64,000 bases of DNA, from contig OZ252216.1 of assembly GCA_965248915.1 (NCBI GenBank), forward strand, positions 744,001 to 808,000. The letters are read 5' to 3'. The notes under the pieces are model-generated. The model had not been told where the DNA came from, did not search any database, and saw nothing but the letters and a program-made list of their open reading frames with translations. The position numbers and the translations under genes are program-made. The first letter of the stretch is position 1. Every line of letters begins with the position of its first letter. Below are positions 35,797 through 44,160 of the stretch, in pieces. This stretch comes from CBDFLA01 sp965248915. Its GTDB lineage: Bacteria; Pseudomonadota; Alphaproteobacteria; M2410.

Positions 35797-36438
35797 ATGT
35801 CAAACGACTTGAGCAGAAATCCACCCCATTACAACGATCTGCGCGAAACCACTCTCGCGGCACAAACAATGCTCAAGTCGTCGCCGACGAGGGGCTCGGC
35901 GCTGCGAAACGCCGTTGTCGCAGCGCACAACCCTGCTGGGTTTCCATCAACGCGGATTATGATTGTTCGTGATTTTGAGCACTCGGCTAGATCCATGACA
36001 TTTTTCACAGATGTCCGAATTCCCAAAATTTCACAGATCAGGAACGATGCACGTGTATCGCTCCTGTTTTATGATCCCGAAGAGAAAAATCAGATGCGCA
36101 TCGAAGGTCACGCTCAAACGGTGGCCGGCGGTGAACCAACCCGCATCGCGTGGGATGCATTACCTGTGCCTGCCCGCAGGGACTACATGGCTGATCAAGC
36201 GCCGGCTTTCGTTTCATCAATACCTACATCAGGCCTGCCGGAGGAATTTGATCATACCAATGTCGACCTTGCGAGCACCGAACATGCATATGAAAACTTC
36301 GCGATCATGGCCGTGAAGTTTGTCACGCTGGATTGGTTGTTTCTTGCTGATAGCGGGAATCGGCGGGCCCGTCATGAATGGTCCAAAGATGAGACGCCAT
36401 TCCGTAAGCCGTGTCGCTCCGCCTGGCTTGTGCCATAA
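35797..36438 (+). CDS. Pyridoxamine 5'-phosphate oxidase-like FMN-binding protein (Alr4036-like)
   Basis: About 213 residues from ATG 35797; the longer frame to 35665 lacks a convincing start. The segments RIMIVRDFEHSARSMTFFTD, KISQIRNDARVSLLFYD and MRIEGHAQTV form the split-barrel FMN-binding pattern of PNPOx-like proteins. The C-terminal RARHEWSKDE resembles the last strand of the family. True PdxH enzymes differ in the C-terminal substrate motif, so this is more likely a general stress or flavin-binding relative. It is divergent from the aminotransferase gene. Confidence 0.8.
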   Translation: MSNDLSRNPPHYNDLRETTLAAQTMLKSSPTRGSALRNAVVAAHNPAGFPSTRIMIVRDFEHSARSMTFFTDVRIPKISQIRNDARVSLLFYDPEEKNQMRIEGHAQTVAGGEPTRIAWDALPVPARRDYMADQAPAFVSSIPTSGLPEEFDHTNVDLASTEHAYENFAIMAVKFVTLDWLFLADSGNRRARHEWSKDETPFRKPCRSAWLVP

Positions 36439-36466
36439 AGAAAGGGGCGACTACCCGGATCGCCCC
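36437..36466 (-). terminator. Terminator of the PAN-domain gene, possibly bidirectional
   Basis: GGGGCGA (36444-36450) pairs perfectly with TCGCCCC (36460-36466) around a nine-base loop. On the minus strand it is followed by TTTCTTT, and it begins about 20 bases after the stop of the 36489-37037 gene. It could also end the plus-strand oxidase gene. Confidence 0.7.
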
Positions 36467-36488
36467 CCAACAAACTTTTCAATTTTTT

Positions 36489-37037
36489 CTAAGGTTTGTA
36501 AGACGCTGGCACCAACTGAACCGGTGGTTCTGGTGCGGGTTCTGATTCAGGTTCCTCTGTCTCTTCAACCGGAGCCTCAAGATCCACTGGGGTCACGGGC
36601 TCAACCGGGGCAGGCACAGTTGCGGCTGCTGGTGTCAAACTAACCACTGGGTTTACTGAAACCGATGCGTTGGCAGGTTGGGCAGAACCCCAGGCTCCAC
36701 GAACCATATCACCGCGCGGCGCTCCTTGGCCAACGAGGACACCCGAAACGCAACAGGCATTCTCAGCCCGATGCGGCACCATGTTCTTCAGTCTGCATTC
36801 GCCGCCCTGTTTGGTGGTTGGCAAAACATAAGTCCAGGACTTGCACTGTTTGTCTTTAGCGCATTTATTCTGACACGTGTTGGGGTGGTTAGCTGAAACG
36901 ATCGAATAAGTGGAGCCCCAACGCGCGGTTTGCTCCTCCATAAAGACTTTACCCGAGGCCATAGCGGAAGTTGAAAAGCCGGATATGGCAATCACAGCGA
37001 CGACACTCAGTCCCATAAGGTGGAATTTCCCAAACAT
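36489..37037 (-). CDS. Exported PAN/apple-domain protein with Pro/Glu-rich tail
   Basis: About 182 residues from ATG 37037, which has GGAGG eight bases upstream. A signal peptide spans about residues 1-28 (hydrophobic LSVVAVIAISGF, cleavage after AMASG). Next comes a PAN-type domain with cysteines in TCQNKCAKDKQCKSWTY and GGECRL, then ACCVSG. The last 70 residues are rich in Pro, Glu, Val and Ala and look disordered. PAN domains bind proteins or sugars; many alphaproteobacterial members follow alpha-2-macroglobulin-like or adhesin genes, but none is adjacent here. Confidence 0.75.
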   Translation of the reverse strand: MFGKFHLMGLSVVAVIAISGFSTSAMASGKVFMEEQTARWGSTYSIVSANHPNTCQNKCAKDKQCKSWTYVLPTTKQGGECRLKNMVPHRAENACCVSGVLVGQGAPRGDMVRGAWGSAQPANASVSVNPVVSLTPAAATVPAPVEPVTPVDLEAPVEETEEPESEPAPEPPVQLVPASYKP

Positions 37038-37158
37038 ACTATCCTCCACGACCGCCATTGCAGCCTATACTGATTGAATTTTCAGCAAGCATTTTGCGCG
37101 AACAAAGTTTCGGGAAGATGAAAGTCGGGAGTTTGTTAAAATTTTACCGAATTGAGGG

Positions 37159-38703
37159 TCACACGACCCGCACAACGCCGCCCCGGCGCAGGTCCGCCGC
37201 GCCCGCAAGCTCTCCCGTTCCAGTTTGCGCCATATGGACACCACCAAAGAAGAAGCCGGAATCTGGCCAAAAGGTATGGTTTGGGTACTTAGTGGTTACC
37301 AAATCGACAACGTCCTGACTGATACCATTTTCAAGGTTGAGCAAACCGTCCTCCCAGTGAATGCGTGGGTGGTCGACGGCTCTCCGAAGTGAGGCGTCAA
37401 AGAAAATGAGATGAGATGCCGCCTGAAGCAGGGCCGTTCGAATGCGATTTGATCCACCGCTTCCCATTGCAACCGTGCGCCCATCGGGCCACGAAACAAC
37501 CAAGGGGGCCATCATGGATGAAATCCGCGTGTTACCCTCCCAATTGAAAAACCCATTTGGATTAAGGTCTTCTTCGCCCAACATGTTGTTGAGCATAAAG
37601 CCCGTGCCAGGCACCATGTATCCACATCCTTCGCCATTGGAAACCGTGGCGCTAGCGACATTCCCTTTGGCATCTGAAACACTGATATGTGTTGTCCCTC
37701 CGATTTTGGTGGCGCGATTGGCGAGTGCGGAGAAATACTCATCCAGGACATCCTTTGAGAGAATGCCGTCACCAGAGGTGTCGGCAAGCTGTAGGTCTTG
37801 CCGCAATCGCACTTGAGACGTGGCCTCCATGACACCGGCTAGGGCGAGTAACCATTCAGCGCTTTCCGGAGAGAAAGAAGAGGCGCCCATTTGTGAGATG
37901 AGTTTCAAACCGAACGCAACAAGTCGTCCACCGGCAGAAGGCAGCGGATTGGTCAAAACCTTGCGGCCACCAACCGACATTTCCAGCGGCGATCGGTGCA
38001 ATACTTCGAATGTAATAAGGTCGGTCTCGGAGAGAAGTCCTTGGTCTCCGACCAAGTCGGCGATAGAGCGCGCCACCTCGCCTTTGTAAAACAAGTCAGG
38101 ACCTTCACGGGCCAACGCATCAAGAAAGTCGGCAAGGGCTGGGACTTGGTGGTGTTCGTCGGCCTGAATGCCGGAGCCCTTCTCTATTCGACTCTCAAAA
38201 ACCTCGCGCGCGGGTAGTGTCGCAAGCATGATCGGCTTTACGACTTCCATGATCTCTGCTTGCAGCGGATCAAGCGCGTGGCCCTCACGGGCCAGCCGAA
38301 TGCCGGGCTCCGAAATGCGGGCCATTGGCATCGAGCCATACGTCTCTTGAATATCAAAGAGACCAGCGATCATCCCGGGAACCGCAATCGAACCAAGCCC
38401 GATATGGAAGTCTTGGGTTGCGGTTCCGAAGTTTGCTTCGGCGCGGTGGAAGTCCAGATCAGCCTCTCGCCCTTTACGTCCTGGCGTCTGAACAAAGAAG
38501 TCAACAATCTTGGGTTTTTGGTCGGCAGGCACCGCCAACAAAAAGCCACCGCCACCAGGTGAGGTCAACACCGGTTCAGAGGCGAAAGAAGCAATAAGAG
38601 CGGCAACAAGCGCGTCAAACGCATTGCCTCCGTCCGCCAGAATCTCAGCCCCTGCGTCAGCAGTAAAGGCGTTTCCAGCGGCGATCACACCCCGTGCACT
38701 CAA
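37159..38703 (-). CDS. ggt: Gamma-glutamyltransferase family protein
   Basis: A 514-residue Ntn-hydrolase. The N-terminal part has the typical GGNAFDALVAA and SPGGGGFLLA. The autoprocessing site lies at Thr337 in KIGGTTHISVSDAKGN, followed by GTGFMLNNML (oxyanion and substrate loop). Classical enzymes cleave the gamma-glutamyl bond of glutathione in the periplasm; this copy has no signal peptide, so it may be cytoplasmic and act on another amide. The start is TTG 38703 with GAGGAG seven bases upstream. It is divergent from napF. Confidence 0.88.
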   Translation of the reverse strand: MSARGVIAAGNAFTADAGAEILADGGNAFDALVAALIASFASEPVLTSPGGGGFLLAVPADQKPKIVDFFVQTPGRKGREADLDFHRAEANFGTATQDFHIGLGSIAVPGMIAGLFDIQETYGSMPMARISEPGIRLAREGHALDPLQAEIMEVVKPIMLATLPAREVFESRIEKGSGIQADEHHQVPALADFLDALAREGPDLFYKGEVARSIADLVGDQGLLSETDLITFEVLHRSPLEMSVGGRKVLTNPLPSAGGRLVAFGLKLISQMGASSFSPESAEWLLALAGVMEATSQVRLRQDLQLADTSGDGILSKDVLDEYFSALANRATKIGGTTHISVSDAKGNVASATVSNGEGCGYMVPGTGFMLNNMLGEEDLNPNGFFNWEGNTRISSMMAPLVVSWPDGRTVAMGSGGSNRIRTALLQAASHLIFFDASLRRAVDHPRIHWEDGLLNLENGISQDVVDLVTTKYPNHTFWPDSGFFFGGVHMAQTGTGELAGAADLRRGGVVRVV

Positions 38704-38853
38704 AGACGATCTCCTCGTTCAATCCTGGCCGGTCTTATAGGCGAAATCTCACGTCGAGGCCAGGCAAGTCCCTTGTCCGAAGTGATTGAAGAGAAGGCCA
38801 TTTCCCCTGCGACAAGGTGCGCATGCGACAATCGCTGCATATGGCCATTTCGC

Positions 38854-38867
38854 TTGATAATGGTCAA
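38854..38867 (+). promoter_or_regulatory. FNR/NnrR-type box of the nap operon promoter
   Basis: TTGAT-AATG-GTCAA matches nine of ten positions of the FNR-family consensus TTGAT-N4-ATCAA. Its centre is at 38860.5. A TATATA element at 38889-38894 fits a -10 box and predicts transcription from about 38901, which places the box at about -41, the class II activator position. The nap operon should therefore respond to low oxygen or nitrogen oxides. Confidence 0.65.
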
Positions 38868-38935
38868 TCCAGTGTCAGCGAGAGTCCCTATATACGGTGA
38901 GTGTATTGATCGAGTCGACCGGCGGTTCGATCCAG

Positions 38936-39454
38936 ATGGGGACGCAGAGCGTGGGCGGTCAAATTTCCAGATTTGATCTTTTGCGGCGGGGGGCAAGACC
39001 GCAACCCGCAGCCATGCGGCCACCTTGGGCGGGAACGGAAGCAAGCTTCGTCAGGCAATGTACGGCATGTGAGGCCTGCATCACGGAGTGTCCCGAAAAA
39101 ATCTTGAAGGCAGATGGCAACCGGCGTCCATTGATCAGCTTTGAAGATCGCGGCTGCACACTTTGCGGAAAATGCGCAGATGTCTGTGAGCCTGCTGCAC
39201 TCAAAATGGAATGCAGACAACCATTCCAGCACACCGTTTCAATTGGTGCAGATTGTATTTCTGTGTCCGGCACAGCCTGCAGGCTCTGTGAAGAACAGTG
39301 CGATGAAGATGCAATAACCTTCAAACCCGCCCTGCGAGGTCGCTCGATTCCGTTTGTCGCTTCGACCAATTGCAACGGCTGCGGTGCATGTTTTTCGGTA
39401 TGCCCTGCGGACGCAATCAAATTTCAACCCAGTCTTATGGAGGTCGCAGAATGA
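38936..39454 (+). CDS. napF: Ferredoxin-type protein NapF
   Basis: A 172-residue iron-sulfur protein from ATG 38936. The frame is open to GTG 38897, but that codon would lie upstream of the transcription start predicted from the FNR box and -10 element. It has cysteine clusters CTACEACITEC, CTLCGKCADVC, CRLCEEQC and CNGCGACFSVC, the four-cluster layout of NapF. NapF is cytoplasmic and helps NapA maturation. The final ATGA overlaps napD. Confidence 0.9.
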   Translation: MGTQSVGGQISRFDLLRRGARPQPAAMRPPWAGTEASFVRQCTACEACITECPEKILKADGNRRPLISFEDRGCTLCGKCADVCEPAALKMECRQPFQHTVSIGADCISVSGTACRLCEEQCDEDAITFKPALRGRSIPFVASTNCNGCGACFSVCPADAIKFQPSLMEVAE

Positions 39455-39723
39455 GCGATACCATCATCATCTGTGGGGTTCTTATTCATGCCCACCCCGA
39501 CAAAGTCTCAGCGGTGAGCAAAACACTTGAAGCAAAGCCTGGCATAGAAGTGCATCACCGCACGGGCGACGGGCGGCTCATCATTACCGTTGAAGCAGAT
39601 CATCAAAGAACGGCCGGAGATCGGCTGTTGGAACTCAACAACATTGAAGGCGTCCTGACGGCTTCACTTGTCTACCACCATTTCGAATCCGAACCCGACG
39701 CTCGGGTCCTCACGGGAGAATAG
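39451..39723 (+). CDS. napD: Nitrate reductase chaperone NapD
   Basis: A 90-residue protein starting at the ATG of the ATGA overlap with napF. The sequence runs CGVLIHAHPDKVSAVSKTLE, then EVHHRTGDGRLIITVE and VLTASLVYHHFE, the ferredoxin-like fold of NapD. It binds the twin-arginine signal of NapA and holds it until the molybdenum cofactor is inserted. Two bases separate it from napA. Confidence 0.93.
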   Translation: MSDTIIICGVLIHAHPDKVSAVSKTLEAKPGIEVHHRTGDGRLIITVEADHQRTAGDRLLELNNIEGVLTASLVYHHFESEPDARVLTGE

Positions 39724-39725
39724 GA

Positions 39726-42221
39726 ATGAAACAGAATCGTCGTGATTTCATCAAAACAAGTGCCATTGCCGCAACCGCCGCAACGGCGGGCGTGAGTGTC
39801 CCTGGCATCAATGCAAACGCCGCCATATCAAGTGGCATACGCTGGGACAAAGCCCCATGCCGGTTCTGCGGGACCGGGTGTTCGGTTCTTGTTGGCACCA
39901 AGGGTGGCAAAGTCGTTGCGACCCAGGGTGATCCTGATGCCCCGGTCAACCGCGGTCTCAATTGCATCAAGGGCTACTTCCTGTCCAAGATCATGTATGG
40001 CGAAGACCGCCTGACAACACCTCTCTTGCGACAAACCAACGGCGAATATGACAAGAACGGCGAATTCGAACCAGTGTCTTGGGACAAAGCCTTCGACATC
40101 ATGGCTGAGAAATACAAGAAGACGCTGAAGGAAAAAGGCCCAACCGCCATCGGTATGTTTGGCTCCGGTCAATGGACCGTTTGGGAGGGCTATGCAGCCG
40201 CCAAATTGTATAAGGCTGGCTTCCGCTCAAACAACATCGATCCTAATGCGCGTCACTGCATGGCATCAGCTGTGGCGGCCTTCATTCGGGGATTTGGTAT
40301 TGATGAGCCAATGGGTTGCTACGATGACTTAGAGCACGCTAACGCTTTCGTGCTTTGGGGGTCGAATATGGCTGAGATGCATCCCATTCTCTGGTCGCGC
40401 CTGACAGACACGCGGTTGACCAAAGAAGGTTGTGAGGTCCATGTCTTGTCGACGTTCAAGAACAGAAACTTTGAACTTGCTGACAATGGGATGGTGTTTA
40501 AACCTCAGACCGATCTCGCGATCCTCAACTACATCGCCAATTACATAATCCAAAACGGCGCAGTGAATGAGGACTTTGTCAACAACCATGTCAATCTTAC
40601 CAAGACCAACACCGACATCGGTTATGGTCTGCGCCCAACGGATCCGCGTGAAGAAGGCGCTGAAAATGCTGCACATAAAAAGACGCATGGCAAAATTTCA
40701 CCAATCACGTTTGATGAGTATGCAAAGTCAGTTGCAGAATATACATTGGAATATACCAGCGAACTCTCTGGCGTTCCGCAAGATCAGCTCTTGAAACTTG
40801 CTCAGCTTTACGCCGATCCAGATCGGAAGATCGCATCGTACTGGACCATGGGCTTTAACCAGCATAGCCGCGGCACCTGGGTCAACGGGTTGCTCTACAA
40901 CGTACATTTGTTGACCGGCAAGATCTCTGAGCCCGGCAACAGCCCATTTTCTCTCACCGGGCAACCCTCGGCTTGTGGCACGGCACGTGAGGTTGGCACC
41001 TTTGCTCACCGCTTACCTGCAGATCTCGTTGTTGCCAAAGAACCTCACCGAAAAATCGCTGAGGACATTTGGAAATTACCGGAGGGAACCATTCCGCCAA
41101 AACCTGGTTTCCATGCGGTTTTGCACAATCGAAAACTTAAAGACGGTGACATGAACGTCTACTGGGTGATGTGTAACAACAATGTTCAAGCCGCGCCAAA
41201 CCTGAACGAAGAAACCTATCCGGGCTACCGCAATCCAGATAACTTCATTGTTGTTTCCGATCCTTATCCAACCATTACGGCCATGGCCGCCGACTTGATC
41301 CTGCCAACGGCCATGTGGGTTGAGAAGGAGGGGGCTTACGGCAACGCCGAGCGTCGCACGCAGTTCTGGCGTCAGCAAATCGCTCCTCCAGGTGACTCGA
41401 AGTCAGACGTTTGGCAGCTTGTCGAGTTTTCCAAACGATTTAAGGTCGAAGAAGTTTGGCCGGAAGACCTGATTGCCAAGAAACCTGAGTATCGCGGCAA
41501 AACATTGTACGACGTCCTCTTCGCCAACGGTCAAGTCGACAAGTTTCCGCTTGACCAATTGCAAGAGGGTTTCGAGAATCAAGAATCTGAAGATTTCGGC
41601 TTCTACCTTCAAAAAGGCCTCTTCGAAGAATACGCAACATTTGGACGTGGTCACAAACACGACCTCGCCGACTTCGAAACCTACCATCATTCACGTGGAT
41701 TGAGATGGCCGGTGATCGACGGCAAAGAAACGCTCTGGCGTTTCCGCGAGGGCTATGACCCATACGTGAAAGAGGGTGAAGGTGTGAACTTCTATGGCAA
41801 GCCAGATGGTAAGGCCAACATCATCTTCGCGCCGTACGAGCCCGCGGCTGAAGAGCCTGATGATGAGTATGACCTTTGGCTCTGCACAGGGCGAGTATTG
41901 GAGCACTGGCACTCAGGCTCCATGACCAATCGCGTGCCCGAATTGCGCAAAGCCTATCCCAACGCGCAAGTGTTTATGCATCCCGTAGATGCAGAAGAAC
42001 GCGGACTGCGTCGTGGTCAGCCCGTAAAACTGATCACGCGTCGCGGCGAATTGGTCACCCGTGTTGAAACCAAGGGCCGAAACAAACCACCGAAAGGTCT
42101 GGTCTTCATTCCTTGGTTCGACGCGACACAACTCGTCAACAAGCTGACCCTTGACGCGACATGCCCGATCTCCAAAGAGACGGACTTCAAGAAGTGCGCT
42201 GTCAAGATTGAAAAGGCCTGA
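39726..42221 (+). CDS. napA: Periplasmic nitrate reductase catalytic subunit NapA
   Basis: An 831-residue molybdoenzyme. The twin-arginine signal RRDFIK is at residues 5-10, with cleavage near residue 31. Cys45, Cys48, Cys52 and Cys80 bind the [4Fe-4S] cluster (CRFCGTGC, then LNCIKG), and Cys178 in ARHCMAS is the molybdenum ligand of NapA. The C-terminal cofactor-binding domain has LCTGRVLEHWHSGSMT. It reduces nitrate to nitrite in the periplasm with electrons from NapB. It is the third gene of the operon. Confidence 0.97.
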   Translation: MKQNRRDFIKTSAIAATAATAGVSVPGINANAAISSGIRWDKAPCRFCGTGCSVLVGTKGGKVVATQGDPDAPVNRGLNCIKGYFLSKIMYGEDRLTTPLLRQTNGEYDKNGEFEPVSWDKAFDIMAEKYKKTLKEKGPTAIGMFGSGQWTVWEGYAAAKLYKAGFRSNNIDPNARHCMASAVAAFIRGFGIDEPMGCYDDLEHANAFVLWGSNMAEMHPILWSRLTDTRLTKEGCEVHVLSTFKNRNFELADNGMVFKPQTDLAILNYIANYIIQNGAVNEDFVNNHVNLTKTNTDIGYGLRPTDPREEGAENAAHKKTHGKISPITFDEYAKSVAEYTLEYTSELSGVPQDQLLKLAQLYADPDRKIASYWTMGFNQHSRGTWVNGLLYNVHLLTGKISEPGNSPFSLTGQPSACGTAREVGTFAHRLPADLVVAKEPHRKIAEDIWKLPEGTIPPKPGFHAVLHNRKLKDGDMNVYWVMCNNNVQAAPNLNEETYPGYRNPDNFIVVSDPYPTITAMAADLILPTAMWVEKEGAYGNAERRTQFWRQQIAPPGDSKSDVWQLVEFSKRFKVEEVWPEDLIAKKPEYRGKTLYDVLFANGQVDKFPLDQLQEGFENQESEDFGFYLQKGLFEEYATFGRGHKHDLADFETYHHSRGLRWPVIDGKETLWRFREGYDPYVKEGEGVNFYGKPDGKANIIFAPYEPAAEEPDDEYDLWLCTGRVLEHWHSGSMTNRVPELRKAYPNAQVFMHPVDAEERGLRRGQPVKLITRRGELVTRVETKGRNKPPKGLVFIPWFDATQLVNKLTLDATCPISKETDFKKCAVKIEKA

Positions 42222-42361
42222 GGTAACGACAAGAACGGTTGAGCATCGACGATGACATCATCTGCATCCCAGTCTGTATTCCAACTAACGACACGGCTTG
42301 CCGCACAAGCGCAAGATGTCGAGCCCGCTGTTTCTGCAAAGGCAGCTTGAGGAGGTGACCT

Positions 42362-42874
42362 ATGTCTCACGTGATTAAACCGAATGTCGATCAAGGAGAT
42401 CAGAAAGTGGAAAAGAAATCGAAATCTGGCTTCATCGCAGTTGCAGGATTGACCTTTGCGGCGGCGATCATTTTGAGTGTTGTGTTAGCGCCATCGAGTT
42501 TCGGTGGTGGTCCCAAGTCGCTAAGAGGGGAAGTTGAAATCCCTGATGAGAATGTTCTCGAAGATATCTATACCGTAGAGCAGGGTGATCGCTATACAAA
42601 AGCCTATCGCCAGCAACCGCCGGTTATTCCCCACAGAGCTGACAAGTATGAAATCGATTTGAAGGTGAACCAATGTATGCGGTGCCACGATTGGCCGAAC
42701 AATGTCGAAGAGGGTGCCCCAAAAATCAGTGAAACCCATTACCGTGATCGCGACGGCAATGCGTTGGATCATGTGTACGGCGGCCGTTGGTTCTGCACTC
42801 AGTGTCATGTGATTCAAGCCGACGCTGAACCCCTCGTCGCAAACACTTTTGAATCCGCACGGACGGTTGACTAA
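42362..42874 (+). CDS. napB: Periplasmic nitrate reductase diheme cytochrome NapB
   Basis: A 170-residue protein with an uncleaved or signal helix at about residues 20-42 and two CxxCH heme sites, CMRCH and CTQCH. The segment PPVIPHRADKYEIDLKVNQC is characteristic. NapB passes electrons from NapC to NapA. GAGGAGG lies seven bases before the ATG. A 140-base gap separates it from napA; the gap contains an open 32-codon frame with no ribosome site, not counted as a gene. Confidence 0.95.
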   Translation: MSHVIKPNVDQGDQKVEKKSKSGFIAVAGLTFAAAIILSVVLAPSSFGGGPKSLRGEVEIPDENVLEDIYTVEQGDRYTKAYRQQPPVIPHRADKYEIDLKVNQCMRCHDWPNNVEEGAPKISETHYRDRDGNALDHVYGGRWFCTQCHVIQADAEPLVANTFESARTVD

Positions 42875-42909
42875 GTCGGTTCACAACCGGCCTGAGTAGG
42901 AGAAGACAC

Positions 42910-43566
42910 ATGAGTGACAATCAACAAGAGTCCGGCGGCCCCTCGTTCTTTGAAAAATCGAAGGACAAGGCGAGGCACTACTGGAAAGTTCTATGGCAAC
43001 CAACCGGGAAGTATTCCTTGGGCACTTTGGCGCTTGGCGGCTTCGTGATCGGGATCGTCTTTTGGGGTGGCTTCAACTGGTCGCTGGAACTTGCCAACAC
43101 AGAGGAGTTTTGCATCACCTGTCATGAAATGCGCGTCAATGTGTATGACGAGTACAAGGGAACGATCCATGACTCCAACCCCAGTGGCGTGCGGGCCACC
43201 TGCCCGGACTGTCATGTCCCTCGCCCTTGGGCCTATAAGATGGTGCGCAAGGTCCGCGCCTCCAATGAGCTATGGCACTGGGCATTGGGTACGATCAATA
43301 CCCGCGAGAAGTTCGAAGATAAGAGAATTGAGCTTGCCCAAAACGTTTGGAATGTCATGAAGAAGACCGACAGTCGAGAGTGTCGCAACTGCCATACGTT
43401 CAAGGCCATGGATGTAACGCTTCAAGAAAAACGTGCCCGCAACCGTCACTTAGAAGCAGAAGACGAAGGCAAGACTTGCATCGACTGCCACAAAGGCGTG
43501 GCACACGAACTTCCTGATGGTGCGTTGGATCTCGAGCATGAGTTCAACAAAACCATTGGTGGGTAG
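42910..43566 (+). CDS. napC: Tetraheme quinol dehydrogenase NapC
   Basis: A 218-residue membrane-anchored cytochrome of the NapC/NirT family. One N-terminal transmembrane helix (about 38-58) is followed by four CxxCH sites: CITCH, CPDCH, CRNCH and CIDCH. It oxidises quinol and delivers electrons to NapB. It ends the napFDABC operon, 35 bases after napB, and is followed by a terminator. No napE, napG or napH is present, so NapC is the only visible quinol entry. Confidence 0.95.
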   Translation: MSDNQQESGGPSFFEKSKDKARHYWKVLWQPTGKYSLGTLALGGFVIGIVFWGGFNWSLELANTEEFCITCHEMRVNVYDEYKGTIHDSNPSGVRATCPDCHVPRPWAYKMVRKVRASNELWHWALGTINTREKFEDKRIELAQNVWNVMKKTDSRECRNCHTFKAMDVTLQEKRARNRHLEAEDEGKTCIDCHKGVAHELPDGALDLEHEFNKTIGG

Positions 43567-43593
43567 CATCGCGAGTTAGCAGATTGATGTCAT

Positions 43594-43622
43594 AAAACGG
43601 CGGGCTTTGTCCCACCGTTTTT
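43594..43622 (+). terminator. Rho-independent terminator of the nap operon
   Basis: AAAACGGCGGG pairs with CCCACCGTTTT with one C-A mismatch around a six-base loop, followed by T-rich sequence. It starts 28 bases after the napC stop. The inverse reading also ends in four T, so it may serve the convergent DUF934 gene. Confidence 0.85.
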
Positions 43623-43647
43623 CTTTGTTTGAGTATTGTGTCGTAGC

Positions 43648-44160
43648 CTATTCAGCCGCTTGGGCAGCCAACCGTCTCTCTCGCAAGGAGAAGGCGGTTG
43701 GAGCCGCGTCATTGGCCGGCTGATACCGAACCGAAAACTTCTCGATTTCCGCGGAGAAGACATCCGGCGTCACGCGGTCATCAACTTCAAAGGCGTCAAA
43801 GCCGCACCGATGCATGAAGAGAACTTGATCTCTCAAGACCTGACCCACCGCGCGCAATTCCCCTGTAAATCCAAACCGTTCACGGATCAGACGGGCATAG
43901 GAATAGGCCCGCCCATCCTTAAAGGCAGGAAAGGCAAGGGCAATGAGATCGAAGTGGCTGAGATCGTCTGCAATGTCGTTTGGTGCTTCACCAGGCTGGA
44001 GGAGAAGTCCAAGTGGTGCGGGCCTCTCAAGAAGCGCGGCGCGCTCCGTCTGCCAACGGTTCAAGCTGATCACTTCCATGGTGGTGCCGGTAAGAGGGGC
44101 ATCATCGGCGACGAATGTCCACGGATCGGCTGTGAGTTGGCCGTTCTTAAGCAGCGGCAT
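43648..44160 (-). CDS. DUF934 family protein (sulfite reductase cluster)
   Basis: A 170-residue soluble protein from ATG 44160, which overlaps the 3' end of the cysI gene by 14 bases. It has the DUF934 pattern LISLNRWQTERAALLERPAPLGLLLQPGE, DLSHFDLIALAFPAFKDGRAYSYARLIRERFGF and VGQVLRDQVLFMHRCGFDAFEV. The family is almost always encoded next to CysI-type sulfite reductases and probably serves as an accessory or electron-transfer partner, as inferred from that linkage. Confidence 0.88.
   Translation of the reverse strand: MPLLKNGQLTADPWTFVADDAPLTGTTMEVISLNRWQTERAALLERPAPLGLLLQPGEAPNDIADDLSHFDLIALAFPAFKDGRAYSYARLIRERFGFTGELRAVGQVLRDQVLFMHRCGFDAFEVDDRVTPDVFSAEIEKFSVRYQPANDAAPTAFSLRERRLAAQAAE

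Noticed and set aside
38700..39044. 114-codon minus-strand frame across the napF promoter
   Set aside because: It overlaps the ggt start, the FNR box and the napF coding region, has a start near no ribosome site and a composition (many Arg, Ser, Pro) typical of an antisense shadow.
42252..42350. 32-codon open frame between napA and napB
   Set aside because: It has an ATG and a stop just before the napB ribosome site, but no ribosome site of its own and no membrane helix that would suit NapE.
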